Shown here: piece after piece, positions 8,401 through 17,585 of the stretch
How the letters are laid out: every line of letters starts with the position of its first letter
Numbering within the stretch: the first letter of the stretch is position 1
Source of the DNA: Woeseiaceae bacterium
GTDB taxonomy: Bacteria; Pseudomonadota; Gammaproteobacteria; Steroidobacterales; Woeseiaceae
Assembly: GCA_028289545.1 (NCBI GenBank)
Contig: JANQPG010000010.1
Span: 35,420-99,419, forward strand
DNA length: 64,000 nt
Direction: 5' to 3'
Notes under the pieces: generated by a model
What the model was told of the DNA's origin: nothing
Databases searched by the model: none
The model's input: only the letters and a program-made list of their open reading frames with translations
Made by a program: the position numbers and the translations under genes

Positions 8401-10191
8401 TCACTCAGGCGCAAAACCGGCAACCGGGAAGTCGAGCGCCGTGCGGTCCAGCGAAGCCACGAGTTCGAGTCCGGGTATTACCTTGGGCAGTTCGTAGCGG
8501 AAGAAAAACCGGGCCGCCAGCACCTTGCCTTCGTAGAACGACCGGTCGCCGTTTCCTGCGGCGGACTGGCGCTCGGCTACGTTGGCCTGCCTGAGCCATT
8601 GCCAGGCAACGACAATGTGACCGACGGCGTCGAGATACGGTGTTGCGTTTGCGAGTCTCTGACGGGCGTCTTCACAACCCAGGAGCCCGCTCGTGGTTTG
8701 CTCGAGAAGCTCGACGCAGCGGCGCAGTTGCTCTGCCTCTTCTCTCAGCTCGTCGACGGATTCCGCTACGGTACTCGCAATCTCCTCGATCAAGGCGCTA
8801 AACGCCGCGCCGTCGTCCATCCGGACCTTGCGGTTGAGCAGGTCGACCGCCTGTATCCCGTAGGTGCCTTCGTGAATCGGATTGAGCCGGTTGTCCCTGT
8901 AGAAGCGTTCGAGCGGATAGTCGCGCGTGTAGCCGTAGCCGCCGAGAATCTGCATGGCCCACTTGTTGGCCTCGAGGCAGAACTCCGACGGCCAGGATTT
9001 GGCAATCGGGGTCAGAATCTCCAGCAGTAGTTCGAGCCGCCGGCGCCGTGCGGCATCCTGCTCGAGTTTCAGCCGGTCGACGAGCAGGGCGCAGTACAGG
9101 ATCAGGGCCAGCGCGCCCTCCACGTTCGCCTTTTGCGAGAGCAGCATGCGTTTGACGTCGGCGTGCTCGACGATGGGGACCTGCGAGCTGTCCGCCTGCT
9201 TGTTGTCGGGCAGGCGACCCTGCGGCCGGCCCTTCGCGTACTCGAGCGAGTGCAGAAAACCGGTCAGGCCCAACGTGGCCGCGCACTGGCCGACCAGTAT
9301 TCTCGCCTCGTTCATCATGTGGAACATGTAGCCGAGTCCGTGGTGGGCTTCGCCGACGAGATGACCGATCGTCTCGCCGGAATCGCCGAAGTTCAGCACG
9401 GTGTTCGGCAGTCCGCGCTGGCCCATCTTGTGATTGAGGCCGGCAAGCACGATGTTGTTGTGCTCCCCCAGTGTCCCGTCGTCGTTGACGCGAAACTTCG
9501 GCACGATGAACAGGGAAATGCCCTTGACGCCGGCCGGCGCGTCCGGGAGGCGGGCCAGCACCATATGCACGATGTTGTCGGACAATTCGTGTTCACCGCC
9601 GGAGATCCACATCTTGGTGCCCCGTATGCTGAACGTGCCGTCGCTCCGCGGTGTTGCCCGCGTGCGGATGTCGGCCAACGAAGAGCCGGCCTGGGTTTCC
9701 GACAGGCACATCGTTCCGAACCAGCGGCCTTCGAGCATCGGTGGCAGGAACAACGCCTTTTGCGCCGCGCTGCCGGCGGTGTTCAGCATGTTGGCCGCGG
9801 CCACCGTCAGCATCGGGAAGCCGTAGAGTGCGTTGTTCGCCGCGCCGAACAGCCCATTGAGCGCGATATTCACGACGTAGGGCAGCTGCAGGCCGCCGAC
9901 GTCCTCGTCAAAGCCGGCCGAAAAGAAACCGGCAGCGGCATAGGCGTCCAGTGCGTCCTTCGCTTCCGGGATCATCTCGGCCATGCCGTTCACGAACTTC
10001 GGCTCGTTGTTGTCCAGCCTGCCGGCGAGCGGCAGAAACACTTGCTCGGCGATATCCTCTGCGCCGTCGAGCATCTCGTCGATGGTTGCGCGATCGAAGT
10101 CGCCATACCGCTTCGAGTCGAACAGCTGCTGAATCTCCAGGACCTCGTAAAGCTGAAACTCGAGATCCCGCCGGTTGACTATGGTCGACAT
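8401..10191 (-). CDS. Acyl-CoA dehydrogenase, long DmdC/FadE-like form
   Basis: A 596-residue flavin-dependent acyl-CoA dehydrogenase, longer than the usual 380. It has the N-terminal helical domain, the substrate/FAD region with MCLSETQAGSSLADIRTRA and KMWISGGEHE, the C-terminal ILGGYGYTRDYPLERFYRDNR motif, and an extra C-terminal helical domain of about 120 residues. This architecture is that of 3-methylmercaptopropionyl-CoA dehydrogenase-like (DmdC) and related long enzymes. It would introduce a C=C bond alpha-beta to the thioester, with electrons passed to ETF. It lies 18 bases downstream of an SDR gene and 22 upstream of the ligase gene, inside the leftward operon. No ETF gene is visible in the window. 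Confidence 0.9.
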   Translation of the reverse strand: MSTIVNRRDLEFQLYEVLEIQQLFDSKRYGDFDRATIDEMLDGAEDIAEQVFLPLAGRLDNNEPKFVNGMAEMIPEAKDALDAYAAAGFFSAGFDEDVGGLQLPYVVNIALNGLFGAANNALYGFPMLTVAAANMLNTAGSAAQKALFLPPMLEGRWFGTMCLSETQAGSSLADIRTRATPRSDGTFSIRGTKMWISGGEHELSDNIVHMVLARLPDAPAGVKGISLFIVPKFRVNDDGTLGEHNNIVLAGLNHKMGQRGLPNTVLNFGDSGETIGHLVGEAHHGLGYMFHMMNEARILVGQCAATLGLTGFLHSLEYAKGRPQGRLPDNKQADSSQVPIVEHADVKRMLLSQKANVEGALALILYCALLVDRLKLEQDAARRRRLELLLEILTPIAKSWPSEFCLEANKWAMQILGGYGYTRDYPLERFYRDNRLNPIHEGTYGIQAVDLLNRKVRMDDGAAFSALIEEIASTVAESVDELREEAEQLRRCVELLEQTTSGLLGCEDARQRLANATPYLDAVGHIVVAWQWLRQANVAERQSAAGNGDRSFYEGKVLAARFFFRYELPKVIPGLELVASLDRTALDFPVAGFAPE

Positions 10192-10209
10192 GCTGCGCCC
10201 CGCTTTTGC

Positions 10210-10971
10210 CTAGATGGTATAGCCGCCGTCAACGACGATACATTCGCCCGTCGTGAAACTGCTGGCGTCGGAAACGAGATACAGCACGGTGCCGGCCATC
10301 TCGTTCGGCTCAGCGTAACGCCCGAGCGGCGTTTGGGCGACCTGTCGTCGGTAAATGTCCTGGTCATCGATGAGCGCGCCAGCGAGTTTGGTCTTTGTAA
10401 AACCGGGTAACAGCGCGTTGCAGCGCACGTCGAATTCCGCACATTCCTTGGCAAAAACCCGGGTCATGTTGACGATTGCAGCTTTGGTAATGGAGTAAAT
10501 GCCTTGCTGATCGCCGGGTTTGAGCGCGTTGATCGAGGCGGTGTTAACGATCGCACCGCCGCCGTGGTCACGCATGATCCTGACCGCTTCGATCGACATG
10601 AAGAAGTAGCCCCGAAGATTGACCTCCACGGTCTTCTGGAAGACGCCAAGGTCGGTGTCGACGACGTGGCCGTAGTAGGGATTGGTCGCCGCGTTGTTGA
10701 CGAGGATATCCAGCCGGCCGTGGTTTGTTCTTATCGTCTCGAAGGTTCCGGCAATGGCGTCCATGTCACCGATGTGGCACGCCATCGCCGAAGCCTCATG
10801 CCCTCTTTCCCGGATCGATTCGGCCACGGTTTCGGAACCTTCGAGGCGACGGCTGCTTATGATCACGTGAGCGCCGTACTCCGCGAGCAGTCTCGCAATG
10901 GCCTCGCCGATTCCCCGGCTGGCGCCGGTCACGAGGGCCACTTTACCGCGCAGATCAAACAGGTTTTTCAT
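10210..10971 (-). CDS. SDR-family oxidoreductase (FabG-like)
   Basis: A 253-residue short-chain dehydrogenase. Cofactor motif TGASRGIG at residues 15-22, NNAATNPYYG, the active-site pair in YSITKAA, and the FabG-like C-terminus VDGGYTI. The start at ATG 10971 (MKNLFDLRGK) is preferred because it begins at the domain edge with GGATAAT just upstream. The reaction is probably NAD(P)-dependent oxidation or reduction of a ring or acyl alcohol. It is the first gene of the leftward operon, and operator site A lies 89 bases upstream of its start. Confidence 0.88.
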   Translation of the reverse strand: MKNLFDLRGKVALVTGASRGIGEAIARLLAEYGAHVIISSRRLEGSETVAESIRERGHEASAMACHIGDMDAIAGTFETIRTNHGRLDILVNNAATNPYYGHVVDTDLGVFQKTVEVNLRGYFFMSIEAVRIMRDHGGGAIVNTASINALKPGDQQGIYSITKAAIVNMTRVFAKECAEFDVRCNALLPGFTKTKLAGALIDDQDIYRRQVAQTPLGRYAEPNEMAGTVLYLVSDASSFTTGECIVVDGGYTI

Positions 10972-11059
10972 GATTATCCGGTTTTCCTCACGACGTGGCT
11001 CTCTCGTTTCCCCAGTGTCGTCTACCCGACACTGCGGCACGTCTATCGTAACAATCTAA

Positions 11060-11073
11060 TTCTTATATAGGAA
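11060..11073. promoter_or_regulatory. Operator-like palindrome, site A
   Basis: TTCTTATATAGGAA in the divergent region between the leftward SDR operon and the rightward amidohydrolase operon. Its reverse complement is identical over 14 bases to site B. It differs by one base from the perfect palindrome TTCCTATATAGGAA at site E. It is inferred to be a regulator binding site overlapping both promoters. The TATATA core could also serve as a -10 element. Confidence 0.6.
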
Positions 11074-11252
11074 TTATTAGTGATCAATTTGTGAATTTAT
11101 TGACTTGAATGCGAGTTGTCGGCATCGTTGACGAGGCTCAAGAGGCACCCGTGCCCGGCAGCCGCCTACGCGCCTCGTAGCGATGCGAAGGTCATAGCCG
11201 AACCACGCCCGCGCGTCTCGAGCTTGAATCACTCTGACAGGTTGCAACGAAC

Positions 11253-12128
11253 ATGCAGGACAAGGGCGCCATCGATATTGTCGTCAACATCCGGACCCGA
11301 GAGGTCGTGGAGATGGGAGCCATCCCGACCGACGATGCCTTCCGCGACCAGATCCGGCAGCCTGAAGACCAGCGCGGTGCGGTCGAACTTGCCGAATACA
11401 TTGGCAGGATGAATGAGGCCGGAATCGATCACAGCCTGCTGATTGCAGCGCGCTGCGGCGACATGCAGGTACAAGGCTCAACGGCCGTTCCCTACGAAAT
11501 CGTAAGAGACGCCTGTGAAGCGTTTCCCGAGCAGTTCTCCGGGCTCGCAGGCATCGATCCCACCAAAGGCATGCAGGGCCTCCGTGAGCTGGAAGAGGCC
11601 GTGAGGGATTTCGGCTTCGTCGGCGCACACTGGTATCCGCACTGGTTCGATATGCCGCCCGACGCCGCACAGATCTACCCCTATTACGCGAAATGCTGCG
11701 AGCTCGACATTCCGATCATGATGCAGGTGGGACAGAACCTCATCTACAACCGCAAGCGCCGCCTGCCCAGCGTTGCGAAACCCATCTGCCTGGACCGGGT
11801 GGCCATCGACTTTCCCGAACTCAAGATCATCGGCATCCATCTCGGCGTACCGTGGGAAGACGAGATGATCGCCATGTGCTGGAAGCACGACAACGTGTAC
11901 ATGGCGGGCGATGCCTATGCGCCCAAATACTGGCCGGCATCGGTCGTGCGGTACGCCGACAGCTATGGACAGGACAAATTCATGTTCGGCACCGACTGGG
12001 GCGTCATCGATCCCGTGCGCGCCATGCGAGAGGTCGAGGCGCTGGGCTTCCGGCCACAGCCGCGCGCAAAGATTCTACGAAACAACGCAATCCGCGTCTT
12101 CAAACTGCCGTTCGACCCCATCGAGTGA
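11253..12128 (+). CDS. Amidohydrolase-2 (ACMSD-like) family protein with atypical metal site
   Basis: A 291-residue TIM-barrel protein of the PF04909 type, recognised from FGFVGAHWYPHW, the late IGIHLGVPW and the C-terminal FMFGTDWGV. Family members include decarboxylases such as ACMSD and gamma-resorcylate decarboxylase, and ring- or beta-ketoacyl-CoA hydrolases. The N-terminal metal motif DxHxH is not present: the matching stretch reads AIDIVVNIRT. A His in IHLG and the Asp in GTDW are kept. The metal site is therefore reduced or different, and hydrolysis of a ketoacyl-CoA or lactone is as likely as decarboxylation. It is the first gene of the rightward seven-gene operon, 17 bases before an acyl-CoA ligase gene. 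Confidence 0.8.
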   Translation: MQDKGAIDIVVNIRTREVVEMGAIPTDDAFRDQIRQPEDQRGAVELAEYIGRMNEAGIDHSLLIAARCGDMQVQGSTAVPYEIVRDACEAFPEQFSGLAGIDPTKGMQGLRELEEAVRDFGFVGAHWYPHWFDMPPDAAQIYPYYAKCCELDIPIMMQVGQNLIYNRKRRLPSVAKPICLDRVAIDFPELKIIGIHLGVPWEDEMIAMCWKHDNVYMAGDAYAPKYWPASVVRYADSYGQDKFMFGTDWGVIDPVRAMREVEALGFRPQPRAKILRNNAIRVFKLPFDPIE

Positions 12129-12144
12129 CGCGCAGATTCTCGTG

Positions 12145-13692
12145 ATGTCCGAAACGCCCGCTATCGATACCTATGTGCCCGCGACCATTGGTCACGGGCT
12201 TAGGGCGGCGGCGGGCCGCCTGCCCGGCAAGGTTGCCCTGACCGACGAGCGGGGCCGGCAGCGAAGTTACGCGGAGCTACTGGCCAACATCCACCGAATC
12301 GCCCGCTTCGTGCACGACGAACTCGGACTTCGCCACGGTGACCACGCCGCACTCATGGCCGGCAACTCTATCGAGTTTGTCGAACTTGCCGTCGGCTTGT
12401 CGGAAGCCGCGATTCCGCCTGCAATGATCAGCCCGCGCGCAACGGCACCCGAAGTCGAGCACATTTGCAACGACTCCGGAGCGAAAGTGCTGTTCGTCGA
12501 CCGGGAGAGCGCTCGCGCTGTAAACGCGGCGCGCCTCCAGGGCGTCAAGTCGATCTTCGTTATCGAAGACGCCCTGCCGGATATCCAATCCCGCTGCAGC
12601 GACGAGCCGCTCGACCTCGATATCGGTGAATCGGACATCTTCTCGATTCCCTACACCTCGGGAACGACCGGTAAACCCAAGGGCGTGCTGCTGTCGCATC
12701 GGGCGCGGGTACAGATGATGTTGTTCGCGGTGGCGGGCAGTTACGGCATACACAATCCGGACTGCCGTGCGCTGGCGATGTCGCCGTTCTTCAACGGCGG
12801 CGGGTTCGCGAACGTGCTCGCGCCGATCTTCTTTGGCGGCAGCTGCCATATCTTTCCGCGCTTCATGGCCGAGCCGATGCTCAAGACCGTCGAGGCCCGG
12901 CGTATTACCAACATGTTCATGGTGCCGACCCAGTTTCATGCGCTCTTTGCGCTGGGGGACGAAGTGCTGCAGAAATACGACACGTCGTCGCTCAAAGTCA
13001 TCAACTCCAACGCCGCGCCGTTGCCGCAGCCGACCAAAGAGAAGATCGATGCCTATTTCGGCAGCGAGGTGCTCTATGACGCTTACGGTTCGACCGAATT
13101 CGGCAGTGCAACCGCGCTTCGGCCGTACGATCAGCTGCGCAAGCTGAGTTGCGTTGGCCTGCCGCAGCCGGGTTGCGAGATCAGGGTCGTCGACGCCGAC
13201 GACAAGCCGGTGGCTGCAGGTGAAGTCGGCGAAATATTCGTTCGTTCACCTTGGCTTTTTAGCGGCTACCTCAACGCTCCGGAGGCTACAGCCGAGGCCA
13301 TGCGCGACGGATGGTGTACGGTCGGCGATCTCGGTCGGCTCGACGAGGAAGGCTATCTGTATCTCGTCGATCGCAAGAAGAACGTGATCATTACGGGGGG
13401 GCAGAATGTGTTCCCGCGGGAGGTCGAAGATGTACTTTACGATCATCCGCAGGTTCACGAGGCCGCCGTGGTCGGCCGGCCCGACGACTACTGGGGCGAG
13501 GCGGTCGTGGCTTTCATAGTCCCGGCGCGGGGCGAGACGCCGCCGACCGAAGCGCTGAAGTCGTTCTGCAAACAGCGGCTCACCGGTTACAAGGTGCCCA
13601 AGGACTTCGTGCTCCGCGAGTCCCTGCCCAAGAACGCGACAGGCAAGATTCTCCATCGGGCGCTGCGCGACGAGTTTGGCCGTCCCCAATGA
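12145..13692 (+). CDS. Acyl-CoA synthetase (AMP-binding)
   Basis: A 515-residue adenylate-forming ligase. Motifs are PYTSGTTGKPKGVLLSH, YGSTEFGS, GDLGRLDEEGYLYLVDRKK, the loop GGQNVFPREVE and the catalytic lysine in PKNATGKILHR. It is clearly distinct in sequence from the ligase at 6756-8378, so the island activates at least two acids or acts at two stages. The ATG at 12145 is chosen because upstream residues lie inside the preceding gene in another frame and do not resemble a ligase N-terminus. Its stop overlaps the start of the tandem hydrolase gene (ATGA), implying coupled translation. Confidence 0.9.
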   Translation: MSETPAIDTYVPATIGHGLRAAAGRLPGKVALTDERGRQRSYAELLANIHRIARFVHDELGLRHGDHAALMAGNSIEFVELAVGLSEAAIPPAMISPRATAPEVEHICNDSGAKVLFVDRESARAVNAARLQGVKSIFVIEDALPDIQSRCSDEPLDLDIGESDIFSIPYTSGTTGKPKGVLLSHRARVQMMLFAVAGSYGIHNPDCRALAMSPFFNGGGFANVLAPIFFGGSCHIFPRFMAEPMLKTVEARRITNMFMVPTQFHALFALGDEVLQKYDTSSLKVINSNAAPLPQPTKEKIDAYFGSEVLYDAYGSTEFGSATALRPYDQLRKLSCVGLPQPGCEIRVVDADDKPVAAGEVGEIFVRSPWLFSGYLNAPEATAEAMRDGWCTVGDLGRLDEEGYLYLVDRKKNVIITGGQNVFPREVEDVLYDHPQVHEAAVVGRPDDYWGEAVVAFIVPARGETPPTEALKSFCKQRLTGYKVPKDFVLRESLPKNATGKILHRALRDEFGRPQ

Positions 13693-15320
13693 GAATATCG
13701 CGCCACTTTCTGTACGTGAAGGAACGCGCCGTCCACTTCCGTCGCTGCGGACACGGTCCCGCGCTCGTGCTGCTGCACGCGTCACCCGTGTCCTCACGGG
13801 TGTTTCTCGAGGCAATGCCGTTCTGGGGGCGTCATTTCACCTGCTTTGCCTTCGATACGCCGGGCAACGGGCTGTCGGATCCTCTGCCGGGCGAGGGCCA
13901 GACTATTGCGGACTACGCTGATGCCCAGGTGGAGGCGTTGCGTCTGCTCGGCATCGATTCCTGCATCGTCTACGGCCGGCACACCGGCGCGTCGATTGCG
14001 GTCGAGATTGCCCGGCGGCACCCGTCACTCATAACGCTGGCGCTGACTGACGGCTATCCGGTATTCACGCCCGAACAGCGCAAGGCGTATCTCAGCGGCT
14101 ACCTTCCCGACCTGCCGATCAGCGAGGACGGCAGCCACGTCGCCTGGTTGTGGTCGCGTTATCGGGATCAGTTCGTTTTCTGGCCGTGGAGCAAACGGTC
14201 CGTCGAGAGTCGGGCGGATTGCGACATGCCGGACGTCGGTTTTCTCAATGACGGTGTGATTGCGCTGTTGGAGGCCGGCAACCACTACAAAGGTCCTTAC
14301 TCGGCGGTATTCCGCCACGACGCCATGGAGACGCTCGACGCAACCCGGGTTCCCGTTTGTATTGCCGCGCGTCCGGGCGATTCGTTGTATTACCAGTTGT
14401 CGCGATTCAGCGATGCGCACTGGAAGGTCGAGATGCCGCGCGATGCCGGTCTCGCGATGCAGCGCGAACTCGAGATCATGCTCGAATACAAACCGGTACC
14501 CGATGCACCAGCCCCGCCGGCGCCGGAGTCTGCATTGCGACGCCGGGCGTTCGTAGACAGCGGGACGGAGTATCTGCATCTCGTGACAGCAGGCGATCCC
14601 GGTCGGCCCGTCACGGTGCTGATCGGCCCGGCGCCCGGCGAAGTGCTGCGCTTCACAGGGCTGCTCGACACGCTCGCGGAAAGCCACCGGGTAATCGGGA
14701 TCGACCCCGCCTGCGGCGGCGACTCGGATGCACCGGCGGACGACGACGTCTCGATGCAAGCACAGGCGAGGCGAGTGGCAGCCGCCCTGCAAGCGCTCGG
14801 CGTGGCCCGCTGCAGACTGGCGGCTGTTGGTCCGAGCGCTGGGATTGCGCTCGAACTCGCCCGGCAAGGAACGCCGGTTGTCGACGCGCTGGTTCTGATT
14901 GATCCGCTCACCGTCGACGACAGCACGCGCGCAAGATGTGTGGGACGCTATGCCAGCGATGTCTCGCCGCGCCTGGACGGCACGCATATGCTCGCTCTCT
15001 GGCACCGCTTGCGGGACAGCATGATGTGGTTCCCCTGGTTCGAGCAGCGCCGTTCTGCGGCGCGCCCGCCACCGGCGACCGGTTTCGCTTTCGACCGGCT
15101 CGAGCGCGACTTTGCCGTAGCACTCAAACACTGTCGCCACTATCGATCTACCTGGCGCGCCGCGTGGGACTATCCGCTACGTTCGCGGCTCGAGAATGCT
15201 GGTGGCTCCCCTGTCGAGGTGCTGCACTCGGAGGACGGCCTGGTGCCGGCGGTGGGTCGTATACCCGCGCAAGAACTTGGGCAGCGGCTTTGCTCGACGT
15301 TCGAGCGGCTGGCCGCCTGA
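13689..15320 (+). CDS. Tandem (two-domain) alpha/beta-hydrolase; first-domain nucleophile lost
   Basis: 543 residues made of two alpha/beta-hydrolase domains (about 1-265 and 283-543). Both halves share a cap motif, EDGSH at 146-150 and LDGTH at 429-433, each followed by a W-rich stretch ending in PW, which points to internal duplication. The nucleophile elbow is GRHTG in domain 1, with His98 in place of Ser, but GPSAG in domain 2 with Ser383. Only domain 2 therefore looks catalytic. The paralogue at 21225-22925 shows the opposite pattern. It begins at an ATG overlapping the ligase stop, and its own stop overlaps the next gene. The role is probably ester, lactone or C-C bond hydrolysis. Confidence 0.8.
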   Translation: MRISRHFLYVKERAVHFRRCGHGPALVLLHASPVSSRVFLEAMPFWGRHFTCFAFDTPGNGLSDPLPGEGQTIADYADAQVEALRLLGIDSCIVYGRHTGASIAVEIARRHPSLITLALTDGYPVFTPEQRKAYLSGYLPDLPISEDGSHVAWLWSRYRDQFVFWPWSKRSVESRADCDMPDVGFLNDGVIALLEAGNHYKGPYSAVFRHDAMETLDATRVPVCIAARPGDSLYYQLSRFSDAHWKVEMPRDAGLAMQRELEIMLEYKPVPDAPAPPAPESALRRRAFVDSGTEYLHLVTAGDPGRPVTVLIGPAPGEVLRFTGLLDTLAESHRVIGIDPACGGDSDAPADDDVSMQAQARRVAAALQALGVARCRLAAVGPSAGIALELARQGTPVVDALVLIDPLTVDDSTRARCVGRYASDVSPRLDGTHMLALWHRLRDSMMWFPWFEQRRSAARPPPATGFAFDRLERDFAVALKHCRHYRSTWRAAWDYPLRSRLENAGGSPVEVLHSEDGLVPAVGRIPAQELGQRLCSTFERLAA

Positions 15321-16864
15321 TGAGTCTGCTGGAGCAACTTGTGTCCGTCGTTGGCTCCGGGCAGGTCTCGTCAGCAGCAGACGGTCGGGATCCCCTGGCG
15401 CGCGACCTTTTTCCCAACGAAACGGCCACGGCGCCCGCAGCTGTTGTTGCACCCCATACCGTTGCACAACTCGCCAACGTCGTAGGCTTCGCCGGCGAAC
15501 AGGGCATTGCCCTTGCGGCCCGTGGCGGCGGCATGTCCTATACGGGCGGTTTTGCGCTCGAAGACAGTCACTCCATACTTCTGGATTTGCGCCGGCTCGA
15601 TCGTATTCGAGACATCAACGCCGACGATGGCTTCGTGGTCGTGGAAGCCGGCACGACCTGGAAGGCGCTGAGCGACGCGCTGCATTCGCACAAGCTGCGG
15701 CCCGCGCTGCGCGGGCCCATATCGGGCAGCGTATCGACGATAGGCGGCGCGCTGGCGCAGAACCTGCCCGGGTCGATGGACGCGGTACTCGGGGTCGAGG
15801 TTGTCGCGGCCGACGGCAGCACTTTCTGGACAGGTTCCGCGGCCGCATCGGAACGACTGCCGTTTTACCGCAACTTCGGCCCCGACCTGACCGGAATGTT
15901 TCTGGGTGACGGGGGCACGCTCGGTATCAAGACGGCCGCCGCGATACGGCTGGAGCCGATCCCGCCAGGCGTTGCTCACGCGTCATATGCGTTCGACACG
16001 ATGCAGGCGGCGGTCAAAGCCATGCTTGAGGTGTCCGCGCTGGGACTCGGCGCCCGGGTGTTTGCGCTCGACCCTTTGAAGAACAAGACCGCAACCAAGG
16101 TGGGGCTGCGCGAGGGTTTGTCGACGCTCGCCAGGGTTGCAAGCTCGGGCCGAATGGGCAGAGGGGTTGCCGATGCGGCGCGCATCGCCGCGGCCGGTCG
16201 CGACGCGTACGACCGGGTTAATTGGTCGGTGCACTTGACCTGCGAGGGTGTCTCGCAAATAGCGGCAGACCATGCGTTGAAGAAAGCCGCTGCGGTCTGC
16301 GGGCATCACGGTCGTTCCATCGAGCCGTCCATTCCGGTTGCCATGCGCGCCCGGCCGTTTTCGATTCGCGGTTTTCTCGGTTTGCAGGGCGAGCGCTGGG
16401 TGCCCTTGCACGGCATATTTCCCTTGTCTGCTGTCGAGGCCGTTATTGCGGCGATGGAACAGTTCCTGGAGGAGCGGACTCCCGATCTCGAACCGCACGG
16501 TATCGTGCACAGTTTCATGATGTCTGCCGGTGCCGGCTATTTTCTGATTGAGCCAATGTTCTACTGGCCGGACGAGCTGCTCGCCGTCCATCGCCGGCAT
16601 CTCAGCGAACGTCAGCTCGCGAAGCTTCGCTCGCGCGACGACAACCCGGCCGGGCGCGAGCAGGTTCGCGAGACCCGCGACGCCTTGCGTGACCTGTTTG
16701 CAAGTCACGGAGCCGTAGCGACCCAGCTGGGCCGCTATTATCCGTACAGGGAGTCACTGACCCCTGCCTCCCGAGCCGTATTCGACCGGCTCAAAAGGGC
16801 CCTGGATCCTCACAACATTCTGAACCCCGGCGCGCTCGGCACGCCGCGGGGCCCTCAAGGCTAA
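15320..16864 (+). CDS. FAD-linked oxidase (GlcD/VAO-type)
   Basis: A 514-residue flavoprotein with the PF01565 FAD-binding domain in the N-terminal half (ARGGGMSYTGG, then LRGPISGSVSTIGGALAQN and FLGDGGTLGIKTAAAIRL) and an FAD-oxidase C-terminal domain ending in the typical LDPHNILNPG. Family members oxidise 2-hydroxyacids (GlcD, D-lactate dehydrogenase) or para-alkylphenols (VAO type). Substrate choice cannot be made from motifs. The ATG at 15320 overlaps the TGA of the tandem hydrolase, and the GST gene follows after 4 bases, so it sits within the operon. Confidence 0.87.
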   Translation: MSLLEQLVSVVGSGQVSSAADGRDPLARDLFPNETATAPAAVVAPHTVAQLANVVGFAGEQGIALAARGGGMSYTGGFALEDSHSILLDLRRLDRIRDINADDGFVVVEAGTTWKALSDALHSHKLRPALRGPISGSVSTIGGALAQNLPGSMDAVLGVEVVAADGSTFWTGSAAASERLPFYRNFGPDLTGMFLGDGGTLGIKTAAAIRLEPIPPGVAHASYAFDTMQAAVKAMLEVSALGLGARVFALDPLKNKTATKVGLREGLSTLARVASSGRMGRGVADAARIAAAGRDAYDRVNWSVHLTCEGVSQIAADHALKKAAAVCGHHGRSIEPSIPVAMRARPFSIRGFLGLQGERWVPLHGIFPLSAVEAVIAAMEQFLEERTPDLEPHGIVHSFMMSAGAGYFLIEPMFYWPDELLAVHRRHLSERQLAKLRSRDDNPAGREQVRETRDALRDLFASHGAVATQLGRYYPYRESLTPASRAVFDRLKRALDPHNILNPGALGTPRGPQG

Positions 16865-16868
16865 CGAC

Positions 16869-17585
16869 GTGAGACTGTTCTATTCGCCGTTTCACCGTTT
16901 TGTTCACAAGGTGCTGGTGGTTGCGTACGAGGCAGGGCAGTGGGACAAGCTCATCCGTGTTCCGACATTTCCGTTTCGCAATCTCGACGGCGATTTCGTT
17001 TCCGGTCAATACGACATGAGCGCGCTGACGCCGCTCGGCAAAGTGCCGTGCCTGGCCCTCGACGACGGCAGCGTGCTGTACGGCAGCCAGACCGTTGTCG
17101 AGTACCTGGACTCGCTCAGCGCCGGTGAGCGGCTTTATCCTGCTGGCGGCAGTCTACGCTGGGACGCACTGCGGCGACTGGCGCTCGGCGACACGCTGTT
17201 TGAGTGCGCGGTTCAGCTCAGCATGGAGATGTGGTTGCCGCCGGAGCAGCGCCGACCGGCGCTGTTCGAATGGCTGTGGCCGAAGATCGAAGCGACGCTG
17301 GACGATGCCGAGGGTTGGGCCCGCAACCCTCATGTGTTTGACATTGGCGCCGCGGGTTTGCTGCAGGGCGTGAGCTATCTGGGCGACGAAGTGCGCGCGG
17401 ACGATCTCAGGAATCCGGGTTACCGCTGGCGTGACGGCAGGCCCGCCTTGTCCGAATGGTTCGCAAAGGCGACGGCGCGCCCGTCGGTATCGTCGCACTT
17501 CAATCTGGATTATGCCGGCGACACGAGTCCGGAAAACCACCGCCGCCACGTGGAAGCCGTACTGAATGCACAGAAGGCAGGATAA
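16869..17585 (+). CDS. Glutathione S-transferase-like protein
   Basis: A 238-residue protein with an N-terminal thioredoxin-like GST domain (MRLFYSPFHRFVHKV, then GKVPCLALDDGSVLYGSQTVVEYLD, the cis-Pro and GSH gamma-glutamyl site) and an all-helical C-terminal domain. The start is GTG at 16869 with AAGG upstream. The N-terminal active-site region is not a textbook class. Family possibilities include maleylpyruvate or beta-etherase-like chemistry, that is, glutathione-dependent isomerisation or ether cleavage. It is directly followed by a second, different GST gene. Confidence 0.85.
   Translation: MRLFYSPFHRFVHKVLVVAYEAGQWDKLIRVPTFPFRNLDGDFVSGQYDMSALTPLGKVPCLALDDGSVLYGSQTVVEYLDSLSAGERLYPAGGSLRWDALRRLALGDTLFECAVQLSMEMWLPPEQRRPALFEWLWPKIEATLDDAEGWARNPHVFDIGAAGLLQGVSYLGDEVRADDLRNPGYRWRDGRPALSEWFAKATARPSVSSHFNLDYAGDTSPENHRRHVEAVLNAQKAG

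Noticed and set aside
9133..10410. Open frame of about 425 codons on the plus strand opposite the acyl-CoA dehydrogenase
   Set aside because: Shadow of a strongly conserved dehydrogenase gene; no ribosome site and no motif.
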